A stretch of 64,000 nt of DNA from CAVVUC01 sp963751395. GTDB taxonomy: Bacteria > Verrucomicrobiota > Verrucomicrobiia > Chthoniobacterales > Chthoniobacteraceae. Position numbers and translations under genes: made by a program. Below, piece after piece: positions 8,106 to 15,510 of the stretch (positions are counted from its first letter, which is position 1; each line of letters opens with the position of its first letter). Location of the stretch: contig CAVVUC010000001.1 in NCBI GenBank assembly GCA_963751395.1, forward strand, positions 186,001 to 250,000, in the 5' to 3' direction. The notes under the pieces were generated by a model. It was not told the DNA's origin. It ran no database searches and saw only the letters and a program-made list of their open reading frames with translations.

Positions 8106-8735
8106 CTACCGCGCTCGTCTGCGCCAAGACAGTAGCGATAGGAAGCCTGCACCGAGTAGGGCGAAGGCGGACGGTTCGGGGACGGCGGCAACACGAACAT
8201 CGTCAATATGGCATCCAGCGCCCGGTGAGCCTATGTTGGTATCCGCAAATGAGATTGTAGTTGCCGAACTGGCAGCGGTGAAAGTGGTTGTGAACTGCTG
8301 CCAGTCCCACGGGTAGCCACCATTTCTGTTTTCTTGGAAAGTTCCGACAACGGTGGAATCGACCGATACAGTTAGGAGGTTGTTGTAACCTGGGCGGGGA
8401 CTGTGAAAGAAGCTGAACGCGTAAAGCTGGCCCGGCGTGGTAGGAAGCACTTGGAAGACAGTGGAAGTGGTTGTCGTGCTGTCAGGAACCTCTAAGTGCT
8501 GAGTACCATCAATCGCGGCTTCTGACGGAGTCGGGTTTGCCCAAATCTCAAAGCCTTGCTCCGTCGTTTGCCACGTTCCAAGCAAGCCAGAACTGGCGTC
8601 GATGTAATAGACGGAATTACCGCCTAATCCCGGTGTGAGGGCTGGCGTCTCGAAGCTGCCGTCACTAACGAGATTCTGGGCGTGTGCCGTTGTTAGGAGC
8701 GAGAGCAGCGCGATTGCGATGAGATGCTTTTTCAT
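8106..8735 (-). CDS. PEP-CTERM sorting domain protein with N-terminal signal peptide
   Basis: 209 residues. A Sec signal peptide (MKKHLIAIALLSLLTTAHA) leads into a beta-rich domain starting NLVSDGSFETP, the opening typical of carbohydrate-binding/DUF642-like jelly-roll modules. The C-terminus carries the sorting signal: VPEPSAFALLG, a hydrophobic helix and a WRRR basic tail. PEP-CTERM proteins are processed by exosortase and usually reach the cell surface or extracellular matrix. No exosortase gene is in the window. The gene follows another PEP-CTERM gene by 11 bases and lies inside the integrative element, an unusual place for such proteins. Confidence 0.85.
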   Translation of the reverse strand: MKKHLIAIALLSLLTTAHAQNLVSDGSFETPALTPGLGGNSVYYIDASSGLLGTWQTTEQGFEIWANPTPSEAAIDGTQHLEVPDSTTTTSTVFQVLPTTPGQLYAFSFFHSPRPGYNNLLTVSVDSTVVGTFQENRNGGYPWDWQQFTTTFTAASSATTISFADTNIGSPGAGCHIDDVRVAAVPEPSAFALLGAGFLSLLSWRRRAR

Positions 8736-8746
8736 GGTCGTCTCGT

Positions 8747-9481
8747 TCAGGGTTTGCTGGGTGAAGCATTGCGGCGACGAAGGGCGACTAGGGACAGAAT
8801 GCCCGCGCAAAGCAGGGCGACGGATGACGGTTCGGGGACGGTTTGGACTTGGAAAAGTACCCTGGTGGAATCGAAGTAATCAGCGGGGCCTGCTCCGATA
8901 GCGAGCACGACGCGGTCGCCAATGTTCAAATAACCCAAGTCAACCGACGGAACCGTGAACGGCGTAGTCGTCAGAATGCCCGACTGGTAATAGACGCTAG
9001 ATGCTATGCCGCTCTGGATTTTGAACAGTTGCACCGAGACGCCATCGCTCCGGTTGTCACCTAGTTCGTATTGGTAAAGTTGAAGACCTGCCACTTCCGC
9101 CGGGCCAGCCTCGCCGGGCTGTACCTCGTAAGAAACGGCAGCAAAGCGTTCAAAACCCAGATTGTATGGCTGGGTGGCTCCTGCACCCGGATGCAATGCA
9201 ATACCGCCTACTGGAGAATATCGCCAAACGGAAAGCCATCCCGCCGGGGCGGTGCCTGGTTGGCCGATAAGGAAAGGACTGTAAAAGGGCGAGGTACCAT
9301 GAACGAGGTCGGTGAGATTAAGCGGGTCAAATGCACCGTTGGCGTTCCACTGGTAGCGCCAGCCAGTCGGAAACACCGGTTCAGCGAAGTCAGCATCTAG
9401 GTCTGCGATTACAGCAGCACGAGATTGAAGGGGAAATGCACTGGCGGCTATCGCCGCGAGGATGACGAGTTTTGTTTTCAT
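8747..9481 (-). CDS. PEP-CTERM sorting domain protein, first gene of the cargo operon
   Basis: 244 residues starting MKTKLVILAAIAASAFP (signal peptide, cleavage likely after SRA). The mature part is beta-rich with many Gly, Tyr and Ser residues and has no catalytic motif I recognise. It ends in a typical PEP-CTERM anchor (TVPEPSSVALLCAG, hydrophobic stretch, LRRR). The ATG at 9481 is preferred to one at 9511 because it begins the signal peptide. It is followed closely by a second PEP-CTERM gene and a small membrane protein, forming a cargo operon transcribed against the replication genes. A promoter-like sequence lies just upstream. Confidence 0.85.
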   Translation of the reverse strand: MKTKLVILAAIAASAFPLQSRAAVIADLDADFAEPVFPTGWRYQWNANGAFDPLNLTDLVHGTSPFYSPFLIGQPGTAPAGWLSVWRYSPVGGIALHPGAGATQPYNLGFERFAAVSYEVQPGEAGPAEVAGLQLYQYELGDNRSDGVSVQLFKIQSGIASSVYYQSGILTTTPFTVPSVDLGYLNIGDRVVLAIGAGPADYFDSTRVLFQVQTVPEPSSVALLCAGILSLVALRRRNASPSKP

Positions 9482-9514
9482 AGGATGCCAAAGATGTCCG
9501 CCGATGTTCACTGA

Positions 9515-9543
9515 TGTATGAACAAATCATCTTATACTGTCAA
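9515..9543 (-). promoter_or_regulatory. Probable sigma70-type promoter of the PEP-CTERM operon
   Basis: On the minus strand, TTGACA (9538-9543) and CATACA (9515-9520) are separated by 17 bases, some 35 bp upstream of the first ATG. The -35 box is perfect, the -10 box only moderate. The region is AT-rich compared with its surroundings. Confidence 0.45.
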
Positions 9544-9625
9544 CTTTTTATCCATTCCGGCATCAAAGGCGGCAACAGGATGCGAACTGCCTTGATTGCT
9601 GTCGTTCTCAGCGCATACTGTTCAC

Positions 9626-10084
9626 ATGAACACTAGGCGCAAAATTCCTGAAACGACTTGGGCGGAACTCAGAACCGCACACGCTGCCGGTTGCGGACTT
9701 CGTCAGCTTGCGCGGAACATGAACATTCCAGCCGGAACCGTCTTGGCGCGAGCAAAGCACGAACGATGGACGGCACGGATTCAAGAAGCAAAGGCCATTG
9801 CGCCAGTGGCGAGCAGCACGCCCACAATCGCACCAGCCGACGCAGCGGCAAGCATCATGGCAGACTTCGGCGACCGGAGCCGATTTGCAGCGGCAAAGGC
9901 ATCATGCCGGGCCTTGGAACACGCGGCATCACTTCCACCGGATGAAGTCTTACAAGCGGCACGTCACGTCAAGGATTTCACTGGCGCCGCTTCAACCGTT
10001 CACGGATGGGGGACGGCAGACGGGCCTATCGGCATCAATATCTTGAGCCAGAATGTTGTCATTCAAGCACGGGACGGGCAATAA
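9626..10084 (+). CDS. Helix-turn-helix protein resembling phage terminase small subunits
   Basis: 152 residues. The N-terminus has a helix-turn-helix (LRTAHAAGCGLRQLARNMNI, PAGTVLARAKHERW) followed by an Ala-rich linker and a helical C-terminal part. This arrangement resembles the DNA-recognition half of phage terminase small subunits and related regulators. Without a large subunit nearby it could direct packaging of the element by a helper phage, or act as a regulator. ATG 9626 is chosen because the conserved part starts there. Upstream are a possible promoter (TTGATT, 16 bases, CATACT) and one GTTCTCA box (9604-9610) like those at the element ends. Confidence 0.55.
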   Translation: MNTRRKIPETTWAELRTAHAAGCGLRQLARNMNIPAGTVLARAKHERWTARIQEAKAIAPVASSTPTIAPADAAASIMADFGDRSRFAAAKASCRALEHAASLPPDEVLQAARHVKDFTGAASTVHGWGTADGPIGINILSQNVVIQARDGQ

Positions 10085-10243
10085 CCGGCGCGGGGTTACA
10101 ATCACGAACAATCAGGCGAAGCAATCAGCACAGCGGGGACACACTAACACAGCGCGGCGAAATTCTGCCATGATTGCACGCACGCGAGCGGCACTTTCCG
10201 ATATTGGCAGACAATAGCGAACAGCATTGAAAACAGGGGACGT

Positions 10244-10262
10244 GTTCTCACTTTTGTTCTCA
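10244..10262 (+). repeat. Right subterminal GTTCTC repeat
   Basis: Two GTTCTC boxes 12 bp apart (10244, 10256), 18 of 19 bases identical to 2646-2664 and in the same direction, about 40 bp inside the right attachment repeat. The rest of the 10085-10299 intergenic stretch shows no gene. A weak GCCC/GGGC hairpin followed by T-rich sequence lies at about 10267-10290. Confidence 0.5.
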
Positions 10263-10299
10263 TTCTGCCCATAAATCGGGCTATTTATTTTGTAAGTCT

Positions 10300-10338
10300 C
10301 TGATTATCAGAGGGGGAGCGGGTGAAGGGAATCGAACC
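10300..10338 (+). repeat. Right attachment site repeat (attR, tRNA side)
   Basis: Direct repeat of 2516-2554. It includes the 3' part of the complete tRNA-Gly gene and 17 bp beyond its 3' end, so integration restored the tRNA. Confidence 0.85.
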
Positions 10339-10387
10339 CTCGTATGCAGCTTGGGAAGCTGCCGTTCTACCATTGAACTACACCCGC
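10317..10387 (-). tRNA. tRNA-Gly (anticodon CCC)
   Basis: Read on the minus strand: acceptor GCGGGTG pairs with CACCCGC, the D-arm includes TAGTTCAATGGTAGA, the anticodon stem GCAGC/GCTGC encloses the loop TTCCCAA (anticodon CCC), and the T-arm has GGGTTCGATTCCC. The discriminator base is T, with no encoded CCA. The gene is complete and is the integration target of the element to its left. Confidence 0.95.
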
Positions 10388-10402
10388 GCGAAGAGCGTGC
10401 TC

Positions 10403-11020
10403 CTACTGCCAGGAGATGACGTCGTCCGAACCCGCGAAGGTTGGGGCCTTCTTCTTGTCCTTGCCATTCGACCAGGCAATGGCTCCAGTGCTGAGGGTTG
10501 CAAAATTGGCGTCGCCATAGCCGTGGGAAACCTTCAAGAGTTGATTGTCGTAATCACCATCTATCGCAATTCCATAGGATATTCCCCATGGATCAAGATA
10601 TTGATCCTTTTTCGTTGATCCAATGCCTCCCTTTTCATTAGGCGTACCGGAACCTGATGCAAGCGGAGCTTCCAGGAAGACGATTTGACGGGGATTCAAT
10701 TTTTGCACGATCGTTCCGTTGCTCCCATTAACATTGTTCCTTAAAACATCGATCACCTTGCTGTTGTCCGCTCCTGATTGAATCACAAAATCAGTCGCAG
10801 CACCGCTGGTTGTGTCGATCGGATACTTTCCGTATTCGGTGTAGTAGGCCTTGATCGCGTTGACCATTTGCATCTCGTCGTTCTTGGCCTGGGTTTTTCT
10901 CGCGGTTTCCTTTACGGATCCGATCGCGGGGAAGAGGAGCCCCATGAGAACCGCGATGATCGCGATGACGGTGAGCAGCTCAATGAGGGTGAATGCTTTG
11001 GTGTTTTTGGGAGAAATCAT
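10403..11020 (-). CDS. Type IV prepilin / type II secretion pseudopilin (GspG-like)
   Basis: 205 residues. The N-terminus has a prepilin peptidase site and methylation motif (KAFTLIELLTVIAIIAVL): a basic leader, cleavage before Phe, Glu at +5 and a long hydrophobic helix. The rest (KNDEMQMVNAIKAYYTEYGKYP, then YLDPWGISYGI) matches the major pseudopilin layout with the DPWG segment that GspG-like proteins use near their calcium site. Verrucomicrobia carry many such single prepilins outside complete secretion operons, and no other gsp or pil gene is nearby. Confidence 0.85.
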   Translation of the reverse strand: MISPKNTKAFTLIELLTVIAIIAVLMGLLFPAIGSVKETARKTQAKNDEMQMVNAIKAYYTEYGKYPIDTTSGAATDFVIQSGADNSKVIDVLRNNVNGSNGTIVQKLNPRQIVFLEAPLASGSGTPNEKGGIGSTKKDQYLDPWGISYGIAIDGDYDNQLLKVSHGYGDANFATLSTGAIAWSNGKDKKKAPTFAGSDDVISWQ

Positions 11021-11137
11021 GGGTTTGCCTTTCCACGCAAGCTATCAAAGCAGTCGCGGAAAACAACAGATTTTCTACAGGTTGAAAGCGGGAACGATTG
11101 AGATGTCCCCGCATGAGCGATAGGCTGAAGCACTGAA

Positions 11138-11965
11138 ATGAATTTTCACGAGACGTTTCTGGAGGGGTTCGACGGGACACGGCTTTTCTTGCGCTCCGCT
11201 CAACCGGCAAGAGCCGTTGCGGCGAATGTCATTCACGTCCACGGCATGGGGGAACACTCGGCGCGCTACTTCCATGTGGCGCGGTATTTCGCCGAACGCG
11301 GCTGGCGCTTCTGCACCTATGACATGCGGGGCCACGGCCGCTCGGAGGGCCGGCGCGGCTGGATCGCGCACTACTCCGAGTTGCTGGATGACATCGAGAT
11401 CGTTTGGAAACATTATCGCGAGGAGGGTCCGCCAACTTTCCTGTACGGCCACAGTCTCGGCGGTCAGATCGCGATCAATTTCATCGCGGAGCGCCACCCG
11501 GATGCCTGCGGCGCGGTGATCGCTTCGCCCTGGTTCGAACTGGCGTTTCAGCCGAGCCGGATGAAGCTCATGCTTGCAAAAATCGCCGCGCGCGTGTGGC
11601 CGACGTTCACCCAGGCAACGGGCATCGACGGGTCGCGACTTTCTCGCGATCAGGATTTTCTTTCCTCGATGCCCGATCTCGATCTTGTGCATCGCTTCAT
11701 GTCGGCAAGAATGTTCGCCGAGTTGTCGGGCGGTGCGATTGAAGCTAATCGGAGGGCTCGAGAAATCACTCTGCCGCTGCTGCTCATTCACGGAGCCGAT
11801 GATCCGGTGACGTCGGTTGAAGCGACGCGGAATTTTTTCAAAAACCTGAAGTCCCGGGACAAGACTCTGAAAGTCTATCCCTCAACGCTGCACGAGACAC
11901 ACAACGACCTCGACCGCGAAACCGTGCTCGCGGACATCGCAGACTGGCTCGGCGCAAGGGCGTGA
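11138..11965 (+). CDS. Alpha/beta hydrolase, monoacylglycerol lipase/lysophospholipase type
   Basis: 275 residues of the serine aminopeptidase S33 / Hydrolase_4 family. Visible are the oxyanion-hole strand VIHVHGMGEHS, the MRGHGRSEG turn, the nucleophile elbow YGHSLGG (Ser106), the acid in LIHGADDPVT and the histidine near the C-terminus (LHETHNDLDRE). There is no signal peptide, so a cytoplasmic esterase acting on lysolipids or monoglycerides is likely. The exact substrate cannot be read from sequence. It is a single gene divergent from the prepilin. Confidence 0.85.
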   Translation: MNFHETFLEGFDGTRLFLRSAQPARAVAANVIHVHGMGEHSARYFHVARYFAERGWRFCTYDMRGHGRSEGRRGWIAHYSELLDDIEIVWKHYREEGPPTFLYGHSLGGQIAINFIAERHPDACGAVIASPWFELAFQPSRMKLMLAKIAARVWPTFTQATGIDGSRLSRDQDFLSSMPDLDLVHRFMSARMFAELSGGAIEANRRAREITLPLLLIHGADDPVTSVEATRNFFKNLKSRDKTLKVYPSTLHETHNDLDRETVLADIADWLGARA

Positions 11966-11977
11966 ACCGGGACGCTG

Positions 11978-12274
11978 TTACTCTTCGCCAGTGCTCTCTT
12001 CGAGGAAAAGCCGGCTGACTGCGACGAACAGACCGATCACGCTCAGCGCTCCGAGGATGAAGAGCACCGGATGGTCCTTCGCGTTTTTGATGAGCACTTG
12101 CTCGGCGTTCTGGAACTGTGCGCGGCCTTGTTCAAGACCTCCGCGGGCCCGGCGCGCCAAATCCTCGGCTTCATTACGGAACTTGCCTTCGAGATCGGAG
12201 GTGATCGTTTGCATCTTGCCCATGCCCTGGTCGATCAATCCATTCAGGCGATTCAACACTTTGTCGTTTTTCAT
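11978..12274 (-). CDS. DUF883/ElaB-like small membrane-anchored protein
   Basis: 98 residues. A long amphipathic, charged helix (KVLNRLNGLIDQGMGKM through ARGGLEQGRAQFQNAEQ) is followed by a single C-terminal membrane helix (HPVLFILGALSVIGLFVAV). This is the layout of the DUF883 (ElaB/YqjD) family of C-tail-anchored proteins, some of which bind ribosomes in stationary phase. GAAAGGA lies about seven bases before the ATG at 12274. An upstream ATG at 12280 is equally in frame. It lies between the hydrolase (convergent) and glnD. Confidence 0.65.
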   Translation of the reverse strand: MKNDKVLNRLNGLIDQGMGKMQTITSDLEGKFRNEAEDLARRARGGLEQGRAQFQNAEQVLIKNAKDHPVLFILGALSVIGLFVAVSRLFLEESTGEE

Positions 12275-12364
12275 GTTCATATCCTTTCTGTCGTTACGGT
12301 TGTGCCGATGTCTCCGCAGCGCAATCAAAATTCCTCGTGTGCGCTCCCTGAAGAACTGGCCGGC

Positions 12365-15115
12365 TCAATTCGGCGCGAGGCTTTCCGCGATGCGTTGCAG
12401 AGTGCGCTGAAGCTTGATGATGTCGGCATCGCCGCGGATTTTGCGCCCGTTCAAATCGGTCACGTAGAAGCTGTCGATGGCCGCGCCTTTTTCCGTGGCG
12501 ATGCGCGAGAGCGCGATGCTCACGCCGACTTCGGCAAAGCCGCGCAGCAAGTTGTAAAGGAGACCGAGGCGGTCGGGCGTTTGAATATCGACCAGCGTGT
12601 AAACCGGGTGCGCGTCGTTGTCGATGACGATGCGGGTCGGAAAATCAAGCTCCTGCGCAAGGTGGAACGTCTGTTTGCGCCGGGCCTTTTGCAGCAGGGG
12701 CCGGAAGTCGTAATCCTGCGTGGTCAGTGCGAGGCGCAGGTTCTTTTCCACCTCCGCCATCTCGCGCTCATCGGTCACGGCCTGGAACTTCGTGTTGCAG
12801 ACGCGGAAGAGGTCCAGCACGAGGCTGTCGCCGCGCGTGTAAATGTCCGCGCTCAGGATGTTGATCTGCGCGACGGCGAAAGAGCCGGCGATCTTGGCGA
12901 GCAGTTGCTGGCGGTCCCAGGTGCAGATCCACACTTCGCTGTGACCCTGCTCCGGGTGCGCGATCCACTTCGTGGCGGGCGCGAGCGCCAGCTCCGGATC
13001 AAGCATCCGTGAGTTGAGGAACTCGCGGAACAGCCGCAGATGCGCGATGATTTGCGCCGGTGTGCTCGTGAGAAAATAGGAGTCCGGCATGAACTGGAAA
13101 TGCGCGTTGACCTCCTCGTCGAAATCGCGCGCGAGTTTCTTTGCGACGGCCTGCCGCAGTTCCTCGCGCTCGATTTTTCGCTGGCGGTAAAAAGCTTCGC
13201 CGTCGGCGAGATATTGCGTCGTGCTCCGATACAACTGCCAGACGAGCGACTCCTTCCAGTCCGACCAGTTGTCATCGCTGACAGCCTGTCCGTCCACGAG
13301 CGTGAGGAGCATGAGCGCATCGAGGTTTGACTGGTTTTTGACGATGCCGGCAAACTCGTGAATCGTCGTTGCGTCGTCGAGGTTGCGCCTCTGCGCCGTG
13401 CTCGAAAGCGTGAGGTGGTTGTCCACGAGGAAGATCAGCGTCTTGCGGCGCTCGGACGACAGTTGATGGCGCGCGGCGACTTTTTGCGCGAAGAGCGCGC
13501 TGGCTTCCGCGTGGTGCTTCGCACCCGTCGCCTTGCCGGTGTCGTGCAGCAGCAACGAAAGGTAGAGCACGAACGGGTCTTCGAGTTTTTGAAAAATCTC
13601 GCGGTAACTGGCGAGCTTCGGATCCTTCGTGTCAATGAGCGAATCGAGCTTGTCGATGCAAACGAGCGTGTGTTCATCCACCGTATAACGGTGAAAAAAC
13701 TCGTGCTGCACGAGACACGTGAGATGCCCGAACTCCGGGATGTAGCGGCCGAGGAAATCGACCTCGTGCATCTTGCGCAGGATGTGCCCGACCTCGCCCT
13801 TATGGGAAAGAATCGCCGCGAAGCTTTCGCGCCCTGTGCGCGCATACTGAAAGGTGCGATCCACCAGATTCAGCCGCTGCCGGATCAACTGCTCCACGTT
13901 CGGACTCAGGTTCAAATGCCGTTGCTGCGAATGCAGGAAGACACGCACCATCCGGTAAGGATCCTCCTTGAAAATGTCGTGCGCCTCCGGATAAATCAGC
14001 CCGCCGGTGCTGTAGAATCCGTCGAAATGCTCCTCCTTTCGCCTGCCGCGGCCAAGCAAACGGAAGATGCCGCCGCGCTTTTTTTCCTGCGTTTCCGACA
14101 GGCTCAACCGGTCCGAGAGCGTTTCGCTGACGTAGTAAATCGCGCGCGCGTGCTGGTAGTAATCGCGCATGAACTCCTCGCTCCGGCGCAGAATGTTCTT
14201 GTTCGTGTAGTTGAATTTGTTCGCGACCTGAAGCTGATACACCATGCTCAAAATATCGGTCGGGCGTTTGTTCAGGTAGTGCAGCTCCGTGCGAACCCGC
14301 AGCAGGAAATCGTATGCGCGATCAAGCCGGCGTCGTTCGGCGTCGCTCAGCCATTTTTTCTCCACCATCTGCGCCATGCTCGTCGTGCGCTCCTTGAAAT
14401 AGCCGATCCAGAGCAGATTCTGATAATCGCGCAGGCTGCCGCATCCGTTTTTCACGTTCGGCTCCTGCATGGAAACCGTGCCGCCGTATTTCGCGTGACG
14501 CTCGGCCTGGTTCGTGACGCGCTCCGAAATGTATTGCCGCTCAAATCCGCGCACGCACTTGTTCTCGAACTCCACCTTGAACTGCTCGAAGAGCTGCTTG
14601 TCGCCGGAGATGAGCCGCGCCTCGAGCAGCGAGGTCTTCGACAGCATATCGACATTCGCCTGCTTGATCGCGCCCGGGATGGAGCGCGTCGAATGCCCCA
14701 CCTTGAAGCCGATATCCCAGAGCATGTAGAGAATCATCTGGATGACTTCATTCACATCCGTGGGAATCGTTTTCAGCGTCGAGGCGTGGAGAAACATGAT
14801 GTCCACATCACTGAACGGATTCAACTCGCCGCGCCCGTAACCGCCGATCGCCACGAGCGCCAGTCCCTTCAGCACCGGTCCGTCCGCTTTCACCGCCGCA
14901 TCGAAAAGATGACGCAGGACGATATCGACGAGCGTCGCGCGTTCCTGCGCCACCTCGCGCCCGCTCGCGCCGGAATAATGCTTCAACCGCAGCCGGTGAT
15001 TCTCGATCTTCAGGAACTTCTTGTAGAGCGCCAGAATCTCGGCGGAATTGCTCTTGCCCTGCGAAGCCAGTTGCTTTTCAGCGTGAGCAAGAACTTTTTC
15101 GCGGTGTCGGAGCAT
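12365..15115 (-). CDS. glnD: PII uridylyltransferase / uridylyl-removing enzyme GlnD
   Basis: 916 residues from the chosen ATG, the usual GlnD size. The nucleotidyltransferase site is seen in GGYGRGELNPFSDVDIMFLH, the HD phosphohydrolase site in LLLHDTGKATGAKHH, and two C-terminal ACT domains start at WICTWDRQQLLAKIAGSF and LVDIQTPDRLGLLYNLL. GlnD adds or removes UMP on PII according to glutamine levels and so controls nitrogen assimilation. The conserved start MLRHREKVLAHAEKQL suggests 15115. An in-frame ATG at 15184 with GAGG upstream would add 23 residues. No glnB or glnA is in the window. The gene is divergent from the SAM-riboswitch operon. Confidence 0.93.
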   Translation of the reverse strand: MLRHREKVLAHAEKQLASQGKSNSAEILALYKKFLKIENHRLRLKHYSGASGREVAQERATLVDIVLRHLFDAAVKADGPVLKGLALVAIGGYGRGELNPFSDVDIMFLHASTLKTIPTDVNEVIQMILYMLWDIGFKVGHSTRSIPGAIKQANVDMLSKTSLLEARLISGDKQLFEQFKVEFENKCVRGFERQYISERVTNQAERHAKYGGTVSMQEPNVKNGCGSLRDYQNLLWIGYFKERTTSMAQMVEKKWLSDAERRRLDRAYDFLLRVRTELHYLNKRPTDILSMVYQLQVANKFNYTNKNILRRSEEFMRDYYQHARAIYYVSETLSDRLSLSETQEKKRGGIFRLLGRGRRKEEHFDGFYSTGGLIYPEAHDIFKEDPYRMVRVFLHSQQRHLNLSPNVEQLIRQRLNLVDRTFQYARTGRESFAAILSHKGEVGHILRKMHEVDFLGRYIPEFGHLTCLVQHEFFHRYTVDEHTLVCIDKLDSLIDTKDPKLASYREIFQKLEDPFVLYLSLLLHDTGKATGAKHHAEASALFAQKVAARHQLSSERRKTLIFLVDNHLTLSSTAQRRNLDDATTIHEFAGIVKNQSNLDALMLLTLVDGQAVSDDNWSDWKESLVWQLYRSTTQYLADGEAFYRQRKIEREELRQAVAKKLARDFDEEVNAHFQFMPDSYFLTSTPAQIIAHLRLFREFLNSRMLDPELALAPATKWIAHPEQGHSEVWICTWDRQQLLAKIAGSFAVAQINILSADIYTRGDSLVLDLFRVCNTKFQAVTDEREMAEVEKNLRLALTTQDYDFRPLLQKARRKQTFHLAQELDFPTRIVIDNDAHPVYTLVDIQTPDRLGLLYNLLRGFAEVGVSIALSRIATEKGAAIDSFYVTDLNGRKIRGDADIIKLQRTLQRIAESLAPN

Positions 15116-15230
15116 ACGTGTGGCGTCTATGGCGTGGGACTTCTTTGTGAAAGGCGTATCTATCGAGCATCGCGCTCCATGCATCAAGCCTCATTGCGGT
15201 TGGCCGTCGAAGTTCGCCGCGAGAAATCTG

Positions 15231-15259
15231 TTGACGCCATCGAGTCGGCTCGCTAATTT
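15231..15259 (+). promoter_or_regulatory. Promoter of the SAM-riboswitch operon
   Basis: TTGACG (15231-15236) and TAATTT (15254-15259) are separated by exactly 17 bases. Transcription would begin about 15266, immediately before the first base of riboswitch helix P1. The agreement between promoter spacing and aptamer start strengthens both calls. Confidence 0.65.
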
Positions 15260-15267
15260 CCCCGCAC

Positions 15268-15446
15268 TTCTTATCGAGAGTGACTGAGGGACTGGCCCGT
15301 TGAAGTCACGGCAACCGCTTGCGGGGTTGATCGTTGAGAGTTGATGGTTGATCGACTGAGTTCGATCAACCATGAACCATCGACCATCGACCTCCCCAAG
15401 GACCAGGTGCCAAATCCAGGCCGGAGCAATCCGGCGAAGATGAGAG
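15268..15446 (+). promoter_or_regulatory. SAM-I (S-box) riboswitch aptamer with enlarged P3
   Basis: The conserved S-box core is visible: P1 5' strand TTCTTATC (15268-15275) pairing with GATGAGAG (15439-15446); GAGAGTGACT; GAGGGACTGGCCC; AGTCACGGCAACC; then GGTGCCAAATCC and P4 GCCGG-AGCAAT-CCGGC (15420-15435) followed by GAAGATGAGAG. P2 is GTGACT/AGTCAC. P3, normally a short hairpin between GGCAACC and GGTGCC, is enlarged by about 90 bases of heptad palindrome. The aptamer binds S-adenosylmethionine and classically switches off methionine and sulfur genes. Downstream, 15483-15504 can form a hairpin over the Shine-Dalgarno of the next gene. Confidence 0.88.
15326..15391 (+). repeat. Heptad-repeat palindrome inside the riboswitch P3
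   Basis: Four 7-base units GTTGATC, GTTGAGA, GTTGATG, GTTGATC (15326-15353), a 10-base spacer, and four inverted units GATCAAC, CATGAAC, CATCGAC, CATCGAC (15364-15391). The inner 11 bp (15344-15354 with 15363-15373) pair perfectly and the outer part pairs with some G-U pairs and mismatches. The block extends helix P3 without disturbing the aptamer core. Confidence 0.85.
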
Positions 15447-15482
15447 CGAACAGCCCAACGTCGTAACTTCCCGGCTTGTCGT

Positions 15483-15504
15483 CAGCACTCTCGATCGGAG
15501 GCTG
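15483..15504 (+). promoter_or_regulatory. Shine-Dalgarno sequestering hairpin and anti-sequestor partner
   Basis: CAGC-A-CTC (15483-15490) can pair with GAG-GCTG (15498-15504), burying GGAGG (15497-15501), which is nine bases before the ATG at 15511. CACTCTCG (15486-15493) is also perfectly complementary to CGAGAGTG (15275-15282) in the P1/P2 part of the riboswitch. The two pairings exclude each other, which fits translational OFF control by SAM. This is read from base pairing only. Confidence 0.6.
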
Positions 15505-15510
15505 AATACT

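Larger units (their letters stand above)
2516..10338. mobile_element. Integrative element in the 3' end of tRNA-Gly
   Basis: The element is bounded by 39-bp direct repeats (2516-2554 and 10300-10338, 37 of 39 identical) covering the 3' part of a tRNA-Gly gene and its downstream flank. The right copy is continuous with the complete tRNA. Inside, in order: tyrosine integrase next to the left end, an unknown lysine-rich protein, a small HTH protein, a primase, a DUF3987 ATPase, a divergent three-gene cargo operon with two PEP-CTERM proteins, and an HTH protein at the right end. There are no capsid, portal or conjugation genes, so it resembles a phage satellite or an integrated plasmid-like element rather than a complete prophage. 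A second pair of direct repeats lies just inside the ends. Confidence 0.85.

Noticed and set aside
13358..15256. Open frame of 632 codons on the plus strand
   Set aside because: It is entirely antisense to glnD, whose domains are all recognisable, and its end overlaps the promoter of the riboswitch operon.
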